Assembly (NCBI GenBank): GCA_023387585.1
Contig: JAEWHZ010000308.1
Location: 1-6,375, forward strand
DNA: 6,375 bases
Origin: Pseudomonadota bacterium
GTDB taxonomy: Bacteria > Pseudomonadota > Alphaproteobacteria > Rhizobiales > Devosiaceae
Direction of reading: 5' to 3'
Under the pieces are notes generated by a model, which had not been told where the DNA came from, made no database searches, and was given only the letters and a program-made list of their open reading frames with translations. Positions 1 through 5,854 of this stretch are shown here, in pieces (positions within the stretch are counted from its first letter, which is position 1; every line of letters begins with the position of its first letter). The translations under genes and the position numbers were made by a program.

Positions 1-1
1 G

Positions 2-439
2 CTGGCGTCGATCACCTATGTGGTCGGTGACGCGGCCTTCGTCCACGACACGCTGTTCATGCCCGACAGCGGCACGGCGCGGGCCGACTTTCCCGGCGGC
101 AGCTCCGACACGCTGTGGAACTCGATCCAGGCTATCCTCGCCCTTCCCGGACAAACGCGGATCTTCACCGGCCACGACTATCGGCCGGACGGGCGCGAGC
201 CGCGATGGGAGTCGACCGTCGCCGAACAGAAGGCGGCCAACATCCACATGTCGGAATTCAGGACCAAGGAGGCGTTCATGGCCATGCGCGATGCCCGCGA
301 CCGGACGCTGCCCATGCCCAAGCTGATCCTGCATGCCCTGCAGATCAACACCAATGCCGGGCGCCTTCCCGAGCCCGAAGCCAATGGCAGGCGCTACCTG
401 AAAATCCCGCTCAACGCCTTGGGAGGCGCGGCGTGGTGA
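2..439 (+). CDS. MBL-fold metallohydrolase, Blh/persulfide dioxygenase-like (C-terminal part, 5' truncated)
   Basis: The reading frame is open from the first bases of the window, so only the last 145 residues are present and the start lies outside. The visible part carries two late metal-ligand motifs of the ETHE1/Blh branch of the metallo-beta-lactamase fold. One is SGTARADFPGG, where the Asp at 86-88 corresponds to the ligand in the GRTDF motif of ETHE1. The other is FTGHDY, with the ligand His at 173-175. The HxHxDH motif must lie in the missing part. Enzymes of this branch oxidise glutathione persulfide to sulfite with non-haem iron in the cytoplasm. In bigR operons the homologue Blh fuses a DUF442 domain to the MBL domain; whether this protein has such an N-terminal domain cannot be seen. 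Its stop overlaps the regulator's GTG start, so the two are probably translationally coupled. The family call is firm; the exact substrate is inferred. Confidence 0.88.
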   Translation: MASITYVVGDAAFVHDTLFMPDSGTARADFPGGSSDTLWNSIQAILALPGQTRIFTGHDYRPDGREPRWESTVAEQKAANIHMSEFRTKEAFMAMRDARDRTLPMPKLILHALQINTNAGRLPEPEANGRRYLKIPLNALGGAAW

Positions 440-756
440 CGGACGAGCTCTCGCTGGATGCACGCGACATCCGCGACAAGGTGGGCGAGGCCTCCGGCTT
501 TCTCAAGATGCTGGCCAACCCCGACAGGCTGCTGGTCTGCTGCGCGCTTGCCGAAGGCGAGCGCAGCGTGCGCGAGCTCGAGGAATTGCTGGGCATTCGC
601 CAGCCCGGCCTGTCCCAGCAACTGGCCGAGCTGCGCAGCGCCGGAATGATCGCCGGCCGCAGGGAGGGCAAGGCCGTGTTCTACAGCCTCGCCGACCCGA
701 AGGTCGCGGCGATCGTTCCAACGCTTTACCAGTTGTTCTGCGGCGGCACCCGCTGA
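436..756 (+). CDS. bigR: ArsR/SmtB-family persulfide-sensing repressor, BigR/SqrR-like
   Basis: This 106-residue winged-helix protein has the usual ArsR layout: a helix with LANPDRLLVCCAL (residues 26-38), a recognition region RQPGLSQQLAELRSAGMI (55-72) and a wing RREGKAVFYSL (75-85). It lacks the CxC metal motif of ArsR and CadC. It does have Cys35/Cys36 near the N-terminal side and Cys102 near the C-terminus. The Cys36-Cys102 spacing of 66 residues equals that of the reactive pair in SqrR and BigR (41/107 and 42/108), which form di- or tetrasulfide bridges when persulfide is present and then release DNA. I chose GTG 436 because it overlaps the preceding TGA in a GTGA junction and sits 9 bases after GGGAGG (421-426). 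GTG 433 is also possible and adds one residue. It most likely represses this operon; the operator would be upstream of the window. The function is inferred from the cysteine spacing and the neighbours. Confidence 0.87.
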   Translation: MTDELSLDARDIRDKVGEASGFLKMLANPDRLLVCCALAEGERSVRELEELLGIRQPGLSQQLAELRSAGMIAGRREGKAVFYSLADPKVAAIVPTLYQLFCGGTR

Positions 757-765
757 TCCCCACTC

Positions 766-779
766 CTATTCATGGATAG
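766..779. promoter_or_regulatory. Imperfect 14-bp palindrome in the regulator/YeeE gap
   Basis: CTATTCATGGATAG is a near-perfect inverted repeat (6 of 7 pairs match) in the 26-base gap between the ArsR-type gene and the first YeeE gene. It ends 3 bases before the GTG start at 783 and contains the only Shine-Dalgarno-like bases (GGA, 774-776). It could be a secondary operator or an RNA hairpin over the ribosome site. It is short and may be chance. Confidence 0.25.
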
Positions 780-782
780 ACC

Positions 783-1211
783 GTGACCGAATTCACCCCC
801 CTGCTCTCTTCGCTGGGCGGCGTCCTGATCGGGCTCGCCGCCGTGCTGCTCATGGCGCTGAACGGGCGCATCGCCGGCGTGACCGGGATCGTGTCCGGCC
901 TCATTGCGCCCACGCCCGCCGATCGGGGCTGGCGCGCCGCCTTTCTTGCCGGGGCCATCGCCGCGCCGGCCCTCATCGTTGCACTGTCCGGCGAAACCGT
1001 CGGCTTCGACAGCCCCGTGCCCGCACCGCTGCTGGTGGCGGGCGGCCTCGCGGTTGGCATCGGCGTCACGCTGGGCGGCGGCTGCACCTCCGGCCACGGG
1101 GTCTGCGGCATCGCCCGGCTCTCTCCGCGCTCCATCGCCGCCACCCTCACCTTCATGGCCGCGACCGCGATGACGGTCTTCGTCATGCGCCATATCGCGG
1201 GAATCCTGTGA
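783..1211 (+). CDS. YeeE/YedE family sulfur-transport membrane protein, N-half-like subunit
   Basis: This is a small hydrophobic protein of 142 residues with about four membrane segments (roughly residues 8-26, 31-41, 52-70 and 83-100, with another at 118-138). It carries the family motifs NGRIAGVTGIVSGL (27-40) and GGGCTSGHGVCGI (98-110). Cys101 and Cys108 are in the second motif. In the single-chain thiosulfate transporter YeeE/TsuA, conserved membrane cysteines relay thiosulfate; here the equivalent cysteines are divided between this protein and the next. The start is GTG 783: an in-frame TAG at 777-779 rules out an earlier start, and the ribosome site is weak. It ends in a TGATG junction with the next gene, so the pair is probably made together and forms one transporter. 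The substrate may be thiosulfate, persulfide or another sulfur species; this cannot be decided from sequence. Confidence 0.9.
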   Translation: MTEFTPLLSSLGGVLIGLAAVLLMALNGRIAGVTGIVSGLIAPTPADRGWRAAFLAGAIAAPALIVALSGETVGFDSPVPAPLLVAGGLAVGIGVTLGGGCTSGHGVCGIARLSPRSIAATLTFMAATAMTVFVMRHIAGIL

Positions 1212-1642
1212 TGCGGAAAATCCTTTCTGCCGGACTTGCCGGCCTGATCTTCGGGGCGGGCATCGCCCTGTCGGGCATGATCAACCCGGCCAAGGTGCTC
1301 AATTTCTTCGACTTCTTCGGCGCCTGGGACCCGTCCCTCGCATTCGTGATGGGCGCGGCGCTGATCGTCACGGCGACCGGCTACCGGCTGGCGCTCAAAC
1401 GGCCCGCGCCGCTTTTCGACAAGACCTTCCACCTGCCTGCCAGCCGGGCGATCGACCGGAAGCTGCTTGGAGGCTCGGCGCTGTTCGGCATCGGCTGGGG
1501 CATTACCGGCTTCTGCCCCGGCGGAGCGATCCCCGCTTTGGGGCTGGGCGAGGCCGACGCCCTGATCTTCGTCGCCGCGATGACGGCCGGCATGGCCCTG
1601 GCCCGCGCGGCACGCCATGCGGCACGACTCCAGAACGCCTGA
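1211..1642 (+). CDS. YeeE/YedE (DUF6691-type) sulfur-transport membrane protein, C-half-like subunit
   Basis: This 143-residue membrane protein has the hallmark stretches SGMINPAKVLNFFDFFGAWD (21-40) and FGIGWGITGFCPGGAIPALG (92-111). The second carries Cys102, the counterpart of the GGGC cysteine of its partner. Four hydrophobic segments are visible (about 5-22, 43-60, 87-104 and 115-131). ATG 1211 overlaps the previous stop by one base (TGATG) and lies 7 bases after a CGGGAA ribosome site (1198-1203). GTG 1208 is possible but its spacing is too tight. In BigR-controlled operons such two-gene YeeE pairs are standard and are thought to import or export sulfur compounds. The last residues lie in a 15-base tandem duplication that includes the stop codon. 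The family is certain; the transported species is inferred. Confidence 0.9.
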   Translation: MRKILSAGLAGLIFGAGIALSGMINPAKVLNFFDFFGAWDPSLAFVMGAALIVTATGYRLALKRPAPLFDKTFHLPASRAIDRKLLGGSALFGIGWGITGFCPGGAIPALGLGEADALIFVAAMTAGMALARAARHAARLQNA

Positions 1643-1659
1643 ACCCACAACGCCTGAAC
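1630..1659 (+). repeat. Tandem duplication, 2 x 15 bp, spanning a stop codon
   Basis: Bases 1630-1644 (CCAGAACGCCTGAAC) are repeated directly at 1645-1659 with one difference (G1633 versus C1648). The unit holds the end of the YeeE-like gene (Asn-Ala-stop). Because 15 is a multiple of three, the second copy gives a second in-frame Asn-Ala-TGA at 1649-1657. It looks like a recent slippage duplication that pushed the next gene further away and left a spare stop. Confidence 0.8.
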
Positions 1660-1670
1660 GGAAAATCACC

Positions 1671-1997
1671 ATGAACATCAAGACGATAAACGAACGATTC
1701 TCCACCACGGGCCAGATCACGCCCGACGATATCGCCGAAATCGTCCGGCTGGGCTTCACCGGCATCGTCTGCGCCCGCCCGGACGGCGAAGACGCCGGCC
1801 AGCCCGGTTTCGACGCGGTGGCGGCCGCCGCGCGGCAGGCCGGACTGAAGATCGCCCATGTCCCGGTTTCAGGCGCCCCCGGCGAAGACCAGATCGCCCG
1901 CTTCGCCCGGGCGATGGAGGAGATGGACGGCTCCGTGCTCGGCTATTGCCGCTCCGGCGGCCGGGCCGGCAGCCTCTACGCCGCCCTCGAACGCTAG
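1671..1997 (+). CDS. DUF442 (TIGR01244-type) rhodanese-like sulfurtransferase
   Basis: This is a 108-residue cytoplasmic protein of the phosphatase-like DUF442 family. The N-terminus NIKTINERFSTTGQITPDDI matches the family opening (usually FSVSGQ then DL/DI). ARPDGED (35-41) is the conserved RPDGE loop, and YCRSGGRA (92-99) is the active loop with Cys93 and Arg98 (C-x4-R as in rhodaneses). The protein likely carries a persulfide on Cys93 and passes sulfur between glutathione persulfide, sulfite and thiosulfate, next to the MBL enzyme encoded in the same operon. In Blh proteins this domain is fused to the MBL domain; here a free-standing copy lies four genes away. ATG 1671 is preferred over ATG 1617, which would overlap the upstream gene and add residues foreign to the family. 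The ribosome site (GGAAAA) is modest. Confidence 0.88.
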   Translation: MNIKTINERFSTTGQITPDDIAEIVRLGFTGIVCARPDGEDAGQPGFDAVAAAARQAGLKIAHVPVSGAPGEDQIARFARAMEEMDGSVLGYCRSGGRAGSLYAALER

Positions 1998-2006
1998 AGC
2001 CTGCGA

Positions 2007-3719
2007 ATGCTCGCCAGATATGTCCCCATTCTCGACTGGGGCCGATCCTACAGCAAGGCGCTGCTGGGCCGCGACGTGGTCGCAGCCGTGATCGTCACGA
2101 TCATGCTGATCCCGCAATCGCTCGCCTATGCGCTGCTGGCGGGCCTGCCGCCCGAAGTGGGGCTCTACGCCTCCATCCTGCCGCTGGTGGCCTATGCCAT
2201 CCTCGGCTCGTCCACCTCCCTCGCCGTGGGGCCGGTGGCCGTCGTCTCGCTGATGACCGCCGCCGCGGTCGGCCGGGTAGCCGTGGAAGGCAGCGCCGAC
2301 TACGCCAGCGCCGCCGTGATTCTGGCGCTGCTGTCGGGCGGCATATTGGCGCTGATGGGCATCTTCCGGCTCGGCTTCATCGCCAACTTCCTGTCCCATC
2401 CGGTGATCTCCGGCTTCATCACCGCCTCCGGCCTCATCATCGCCACCAGCCAGCTCGGCGGGCTGCTGGGCATCGCCAGCCACGGCCACGCCCTGCCCGA
2501 GCTCATCGCCTCCCTCTGGGCCAGGCTCGACGCGATCAATCCCCATACGCTCGCGGTCGGCCTCGTTTCGCTGATCGTCCTCGCCTGGGTGCGGATCGAC
2601 ATGCGGCGGCGGCTGACCCTGTGGGGCGTGCCCGGCGGCGTCGCCGTCTTCCTCGTCCGGGCCGCGCCCGCCTTCGTCGTCCTCGCCGCGATCGCCGCAT
2701 CGGCGGCGTTCGACCTGGGCGGAAAGGGCGTGGCGCTGGTCGGCGATGTGCCCCGGGGCATTCCGCTGCTGTCGATCCCCGACCTTTCGCTCGATCTCGT
2801 CGGCGCCCTTATCGGCCCGGCCTTCATCATCTCGATCGTCGGCTTCGTCGAATCCGTCTCCGTGGCCCAGACGCTCGCCGCCAAGAAGCGCGAGCGCATC
2901 GATCCCGACCGGGAGCTTCTGGGGCTGGGCGCGGCCAACATCGCCGCCGGGCTGGGGTCGGGCTATCCGGTGACCGGCGGCTTCGCGCGCTCGGCGGTCA
3001 ATCACGACGCCGGAGCGGCGACGCCCGCCGCCGGCATCTTCACCGCGATCGGCATCGCCGCCGCCACGCTGGTGCTGACCCCGTTCCTGGCGCTTCTGCC
3101 CAAGGCGACCCTGGCGGCGACCATCGTCGTCGCGGTGCTGGCGCTGGTCGATCTGTCCATCCTGAAAAAGACCTTCGCCTATTCGAGAAGCGATTTCGCC
3201 GCCGTGGCGATCACGCTGGCCGCAACGCTGGTCTTCGGGGTCGAGCTGGGCATATCGCTCGGGGTCGCGGCGTCGATCCTGATCTTTCTCTACCGCACCT
3301 CCAGACCGCATGCGGCGGTGGTGGGTCGCGTGCCGGGCACCGAGCACTTTCGCAACGTGCTGCGCCATTCCGTGGTCACCGAGCCCGAAATCCTCTCGCT
3401 CCGGGTGGATGAGAGCCTTTATTTCGCCAATGCGCGTTTCCTCGAGACCATGATCCTCGAGCAGGTCGCCGCAAAGCCGCAGACCCGGCACGTCATCCTC
3501 ATGTGCCCCGCCGTCAACGCCATCGACATGTCGGCGCTGGCGAGCCTCGAAACGATCAACGACCGGCTCGGGGACATGGGAATCGCGTTCCACCTCTCCG
3601 AGATCAAGGGCCCGGTGATGGACCGCCTCGAGCGCTCCGATTTTCTCGAGCGCCTGACGGGACGGGTCTTTCTCAGCCACCATGAGGCGCTGACGGCGTT
3701 GTCTCGAGGGAGCGCCTAG
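2007..3719 (+). CDS. SulP/SLC26 family inorganic anion transporter with C-terminal STAS domain
   Basis: This 570-residue inner-membrane protein is of normal length for the family. The transport core (about residues 20-430) contains IPQSLAYALLAGLPPEVGLYAS (35-56), SSTSLAVGPVAVVSL and the late core motif GYPVTGGFARSAVN followed by a Gly/Ala/Thr-rich segment (about 319-340). A cytoplasmic STAS domain occupies about 455-560 with the typical IDMSALASLE loop (Asp507, Ser509). SulP proteins carry sulfate, bicarbonate or other anions; the operon suggests sulfate, sulfite or a related sulfur oxyanion, either exported as a product or taken up. ATG 2007 is 9 bases after the DUF442 stop, so it is in the same operon, although the ribosome site is weak. 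Its TAG stop lies inside CTAG, shared with the stop of the convergent gene. The family is certain; the ion and direction are inferred. Confidence 0.93.
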   Translation: MLARYVPILDWGRSYSKALLGRDVVAAVIVTIMLIPQSLAYALLAGLPPEVGLYASILPLVAYAILGSSTSLAVGPVAVVSLMTAAAVGRVAVEGSADYASAAVILALLSGGILALMGIFRLGFIANFLSHPVISGFITASGLIIATSQLGGLLGIASHGHALPELIASLWARLDAINPHTLAVGLVSLIVLAWVRIDMRRRLTLWGVPGGVAVFLVRAAPAFVVLAAIAASAAFDLGGKGVALVGDVPRGIPLLSIPDLSLDLVGALIGPAFIISIVGFVESVSVAQTLAAKKRERIDPDRELLGLGAANIAAGLGSGYPVTGGFARSAVNHDAGAATPAAGIFTAIGIAAATLVLTPFLALLPKATLAATIVVAVLALVDLSILKKTFAYSRSDFAAVAITLAATLVFGVELGISLGVAASILIFLYRTSRPHAAVVGRVPGTEHFRNVLRHSVVTEPEILSLRVDESLYFANARFLETMILEQVAAKPQTRHVILMCPAVNAIDMSALASLETINDRLGDMGIAFHLSEIKGPVMDRLERSDFLERLTGRVFLSHHEALTALSRGSA

Positions 3720-4429
3720 GCTACAACCTGCTCCGCGCCGCCGGGATCGGGGATGACCACGATGGCGCTGCCGTCGCGGACATGGTCGGCGAGGTGGATG
3801 ACGTCCTGATTGAGCAGGCGGATGCAGCCCGACGAGACCGCCCTGCCGATGGTCCAGAACTCCGGCGAGCCATGGATGCGGTAGATGGTGTCGCGATTGC
3901 CCTGATGGATATAGAGCGCCCGCGAGCCGAGGGGGTTGTCCAGCCCCGGCGCCATGCCGCCATTGGCGATGCTGACCGGTTCCAGCTCGGGCTGGCGCGC
4001 AACCATCTCGTCGGGCGGGTTCCAGCGCGGCCATTCGCGCTTATAGGCGATATGCCCGCGCCCGGACCACAGGAAGCCGTCGCGCCCGACCCCGACGCCA
4101 TAGCGCATGGCCCGCCCGCCGGACCGCACATGGTAGAGGTAGCGATTGGGAGTATCGACGATCACCGTGCCGACCTTCTCGGTGGTCGGATAATCCACCT
4201 CGCTGCGCCACCATTGCGGTGCGACCTGGGACACGTCGACTTCCGGGATCGCGAAACGCTCGTTGGGCATCGCCTGATACATCGCCGGCGTGACGGGCGG
4301 TGGCGCCGCCGGCCGGGCCAGCCGCGCCGTTTCCCGCGTCGACGTGCAGCCCGCCAATACGAGCGCCCCGGCCCCGGCCAGAAATGCGCGCCGCCCGATC
4401 GCAAGGGGATTTCGGCTCTGCGTGCTCAA
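3716..4429 (-). CDS. YkuD (L,D-transpeptidase catalytic domain) lipoprotein with Tat-like signal
   Basis: This 237-residue envelope protein has an N-terminal signal with twin arginines (GRRAFLAGAG, residues 12-21) and a lipobox LAGC whose Cys28 would be lipidated. A proline-rich linker follows, and then a YkuD domain (about 86-227). The catalytic pattern is RIHGSPEFWTIGRAVSSGCIRL: His186, Ser200, Gly201, Cys202 and Arg204, with Cys202 as nucleophile. Such enzymes make 3-3 peptidoglycan cross-links or attach proteins to the wall; others of this alphaproteobacterial type are uncharacterised. The start is TTG 4429, since no ATG or GTG lies in frame before the upstream stop at 4483-4481, and GAGGA (4441-4437) sits 7 bases ahead. 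It follows the kinase gene by 81 bases that hold a direct-repeat operator. Its stop overlaps that of the convergent transporter. The enzyme fold is certain; the exact reaction is not. Confidence 0.92.
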   Translation of the reverse strand: MSTQSRNPLAIGRRAFLAGAGALVLAGCTSTRETARLARPAAPPPVTPAMYQAMPNERFAIPEVDVSQVAPQWWRSEVDYPTTEKVGTVIVDTPNRYLYHVRSGGRAMRYGVGVGRDGFLWSGRGHIAYKREWPRWNPPDEMVARQPELEPVSIANGGMAPGLDNPLGSRALYIHQGNRDTIYRIHGSPEFWTIGRAVSSGCIRLLNQDVIHLADHVRDGSAIVVIPDPGGAEQVVA

Positions 4430-4436
4430 GACAATA

Positions 4437-4441
4437 TCCTC
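4437..4441 (-). promoter_or_regulatory. Ribosome binding site deciding the TTG start of the YkuD gene
   Basis: GAGGA on the minus strand lies 7 bases before TTG 4429-4427. It supports this rare start codon, since the open frame upstream has no ATG or GTG. Confidence 0.7.
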
Positions 4442-4479
4442 ATATGGTGCCTGGAAACGGCTCCATAGGAAGGGCCTAG

Positions 4480-4496
4480 CTTAAGCCAGCCTTAAG
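4480..4496 (-). promoter_or_regulatory. CTTAAG-N5-CTTAAG direct repeat: candidate PmrA/QseB-type response-regulator box (or CtrA-like box)
   Basis: Two identical CTTAAG hexamers (4480-4485 and 4491-4496) are 11 bases apart start to start, one helical turn, as expected for a tandem dimer of an OmpR-family regulator. The form matches the PmrA/BasR box (YTTAA repeats with an 11-base period), and the neighbouring regulator belongs to the QseB/PmrA subgroup. The same bases read TTAA-N7-TTAA, the core of the CtrA box, though the C after the second TTAA is replaced by G. It lies 51-67 bases before the YkuD start; a weak -10-like TATGGA is at 4467-4462. The strand is assigned from the downstream gene, since each hexamer is palindromic. 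Binding is inferred. Confidence 0.6.
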
Positions 4497-4518
4497 AAAC
4501 CGCCCTGTGCTCAGGCGG
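4491..4518 (-). terminator. Weak hairpin plus T-rich tail after the kinase gene
   Basis: On the minus strand CCGCC (4518-4514) pairs with GGCGG (4504-4500), with a possible extra TG/CA pairing past a bulged G. TTTCTT follows (4499-4494). The hairpin covers the kinase stop codon. The stem is short and the T run is broken and merges into the CTTAAG repeat, so it may only attenuate read-through into the YkuD gene. Confidence 0.3.
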
Positions 4519-5854
4519 GCTCGGCGATCACCGCCCGCAAGCCCCCCGCCCGGCGGTTCTCGAGCTGCAACAACCACCCGGACCGGTCGAGCGCGAGCTC
4601 GACGATCGCAAGCCCGAGCCCGCTGCCGACCGCCACCTTGTTGCGGCCCCGAAAGAAGCGCTCCGTCGCCCGCGAAAGCTCGTCTTCGGGGATGCCCGGG
4701 CCGTCATCCTCGATGACGACCCGGCCGCGCTCGGATTCTTCGCCGGCGCGGCAGCGCACGATTCCGCCCGGCGGCGAATGATTGACCGCGTTCTCCATGA
4801 GGTTCCGCGCGGCCAGCGCGAACAGTTCCGGCTCCATGTCGAGCACCACGCCATCGAGAGCGGACGAGACCTCGACCGTCACGCCCCGCGCCGGATCGCC
4901 GAGTTCTTCGGCCAGCGATCTCAGCATCGGACCCGGCCGGACGGCACCGGTCGCGCCACCCCCCTCCCGCGCCTCGATCGCCGAGATGTCGAGCAATTGC
5001 CGCATGAGCCGGCCCGTGCGGTCGACGCCCATGACGATCTGGCGCAGCGCCTGGTCCCTTATCGCGCGATCGTCGCTGGCCAGCGCCACCTGCGCCTGGG
5101 TCTTGAGGCCCGCCAGCGGCGTGCGCAATTCGTGCGCCGCGAAGGCGGTGAAGTTGCGCTCGCGCTCGCGCAGGCTGGTCACGCGCGCAAAAAGCCCGTT
5201 GAGCGATTGCAGCACGGGCAAAATCTCCGTCGCCGTCTGCACATCCTCGATCGGGCGCAGATCGGAGGCCGGGCGTGCCTCGAGGTCGCCGGCGATCTTG
5301 CGCAGCGGGGCGAGCCCGCGTCGCACGCTGAGCCAGATCAGCACCGCGAGGGCAGGCAGGATGAGCAGGGCCGGCAGCAGAAGGCCCCGGATGACGTCAT
5401 TGACCAGACCATCGCGAATTCTCAGATTGTCGCCGATCAGGACGCGAACCCCGAGCTCGGCATTGGTGATGGCGTAGACCCGCCATCTCTCGCCGTCGAT
5501 CACCGTTTCCGAGATCCCGTCCGCATGCTCCGCCAGCTTCTGGTCGGGCGCCTCCTCCGAGCGCGCGATCAGGGTGCCGTCCAGCAACCAGATCTGGCAC
5601 GAGAGTTGGCGGTCATAGGCGCTGCGCCCGCGTTCCGGCCGGCCGGGGACGCTCATGCGGTCCGGATCGAGCGCGATCTCGCGATCGGCGATCAGGGAGG
5701 ACACCATCCGGCCGGCCTCCATCAGCCTTGCATCGAGGACGCGTTCGACCTCGGCGCGGGTGCTCAGGAAGATCCAGACCACGGCGGACAGCCAGACCAC
5801 CCCGGTGGTCAGGACCAGGATGAGGAACAGGCGCCTGGCGATCGAGCTTATCAC
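4511..5854 (-). CDS. Membrane sensor histidine kinase, QseC/PmrB/TctE type
   Basis: This is a 447-residue sensor kinase. Two membrane segments (about 8-30 and 157-177) enclose a periplasmic sensor of about 125 residues. That sensor is rich in charged residues with no recognised ligand motif and has a single Cys86. A HAMP-like linker (178-230) leads to the H-box FTAFAAHELRTPL with phospho-acceptor His241. The ATP-binding domain shows the N-box NLMENAVNHSP (351-361), DDGPGIP (383-389), the F-box RFFRG (399-403) and GSGLGLAIV (410-418), so all kinase boxes are intact. The start is GTG 5854, whose GTGA overlaps the TGA of the upstream regulator. GGAGG is very close to it, so the purine-rich run GGGGGAGGAGG probably acts with its earlier part. 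It would phosphorylate the regulator encoded just upstream. The signal is unknown; cation or envelope sensing by relatives is only suggestive. Confidence 0.94.
   Translation of the reverse strand: MISSIARRLFLILVLTTGVVWLSAVVWIFLSTRAEVERVLDARLMEAGRMVSSLIADREIALDPDRMSVPGRPERGRSAYDRQLSCQIWLLDGTLIARSEEAPDQKLAEHADGISETVIDGERWRVYAITNAELGVRVLIGDNLRIRDGLVNDVIRGLLLPALLILPALAVLIWLSVRRGLAPLRKIAGDLEARPASDLRPIEDVQTATEILPVLQSLNGLFARVTSLRERERNFTAFAAHELRTPLAGLKTQAQVALASDDRAIRDQALRQIVMGVDRTGRLMRQLLDISAIEAREGGGATGAVRPGPMLRSLAEELGDPARGVTVEVSSALDGVVLDMEPELFALAARNLMENAVNHSPPGGIVRCRAGEESERGRVVIEDDGPGIPEDELSRATERFFRGRNKVAVGSGLGLAIVELALDRSGWLLQLENRRAGGLRAVIAEPA

Noticed and set aside
115..435. N-terminal extension of the ArsR-type gene back to ATG 115
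   Set aside because: It would run in another frame through the conserved MBL gene, and the ArsR fold is complete from GTG 436.
1617..1670. Earlier ATG for the DUF442 gene
   Set aside because: The added residues do not fit the family's N-terminus and would overlap the preceding gene; ATG 1671 fits well.
770..1765. 331-codon open frame on the minus strand opposite the YeeE genes
   Set aside because: It has low-complexity composition and no family motif, and the plus strand carries two clear conserved genes there.
3709..3734. GGAGC/GCTCC inverted repeat as a bidirectional terminator between the convergent genes
   Set aside because: It has a five-base stem with a 16-base loop and no T run on either side; too weak to call.
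1869..4034. 721-codon open frame on the minus strand opposite the SulP gene
   Set aside because: Its product is a low-complexity Arg/Gly/Asp/His-rich chain antisense to a clear SulP gene and it also overlaps the YkuD gene in another frame; it is an artefact of high-GC codon use.
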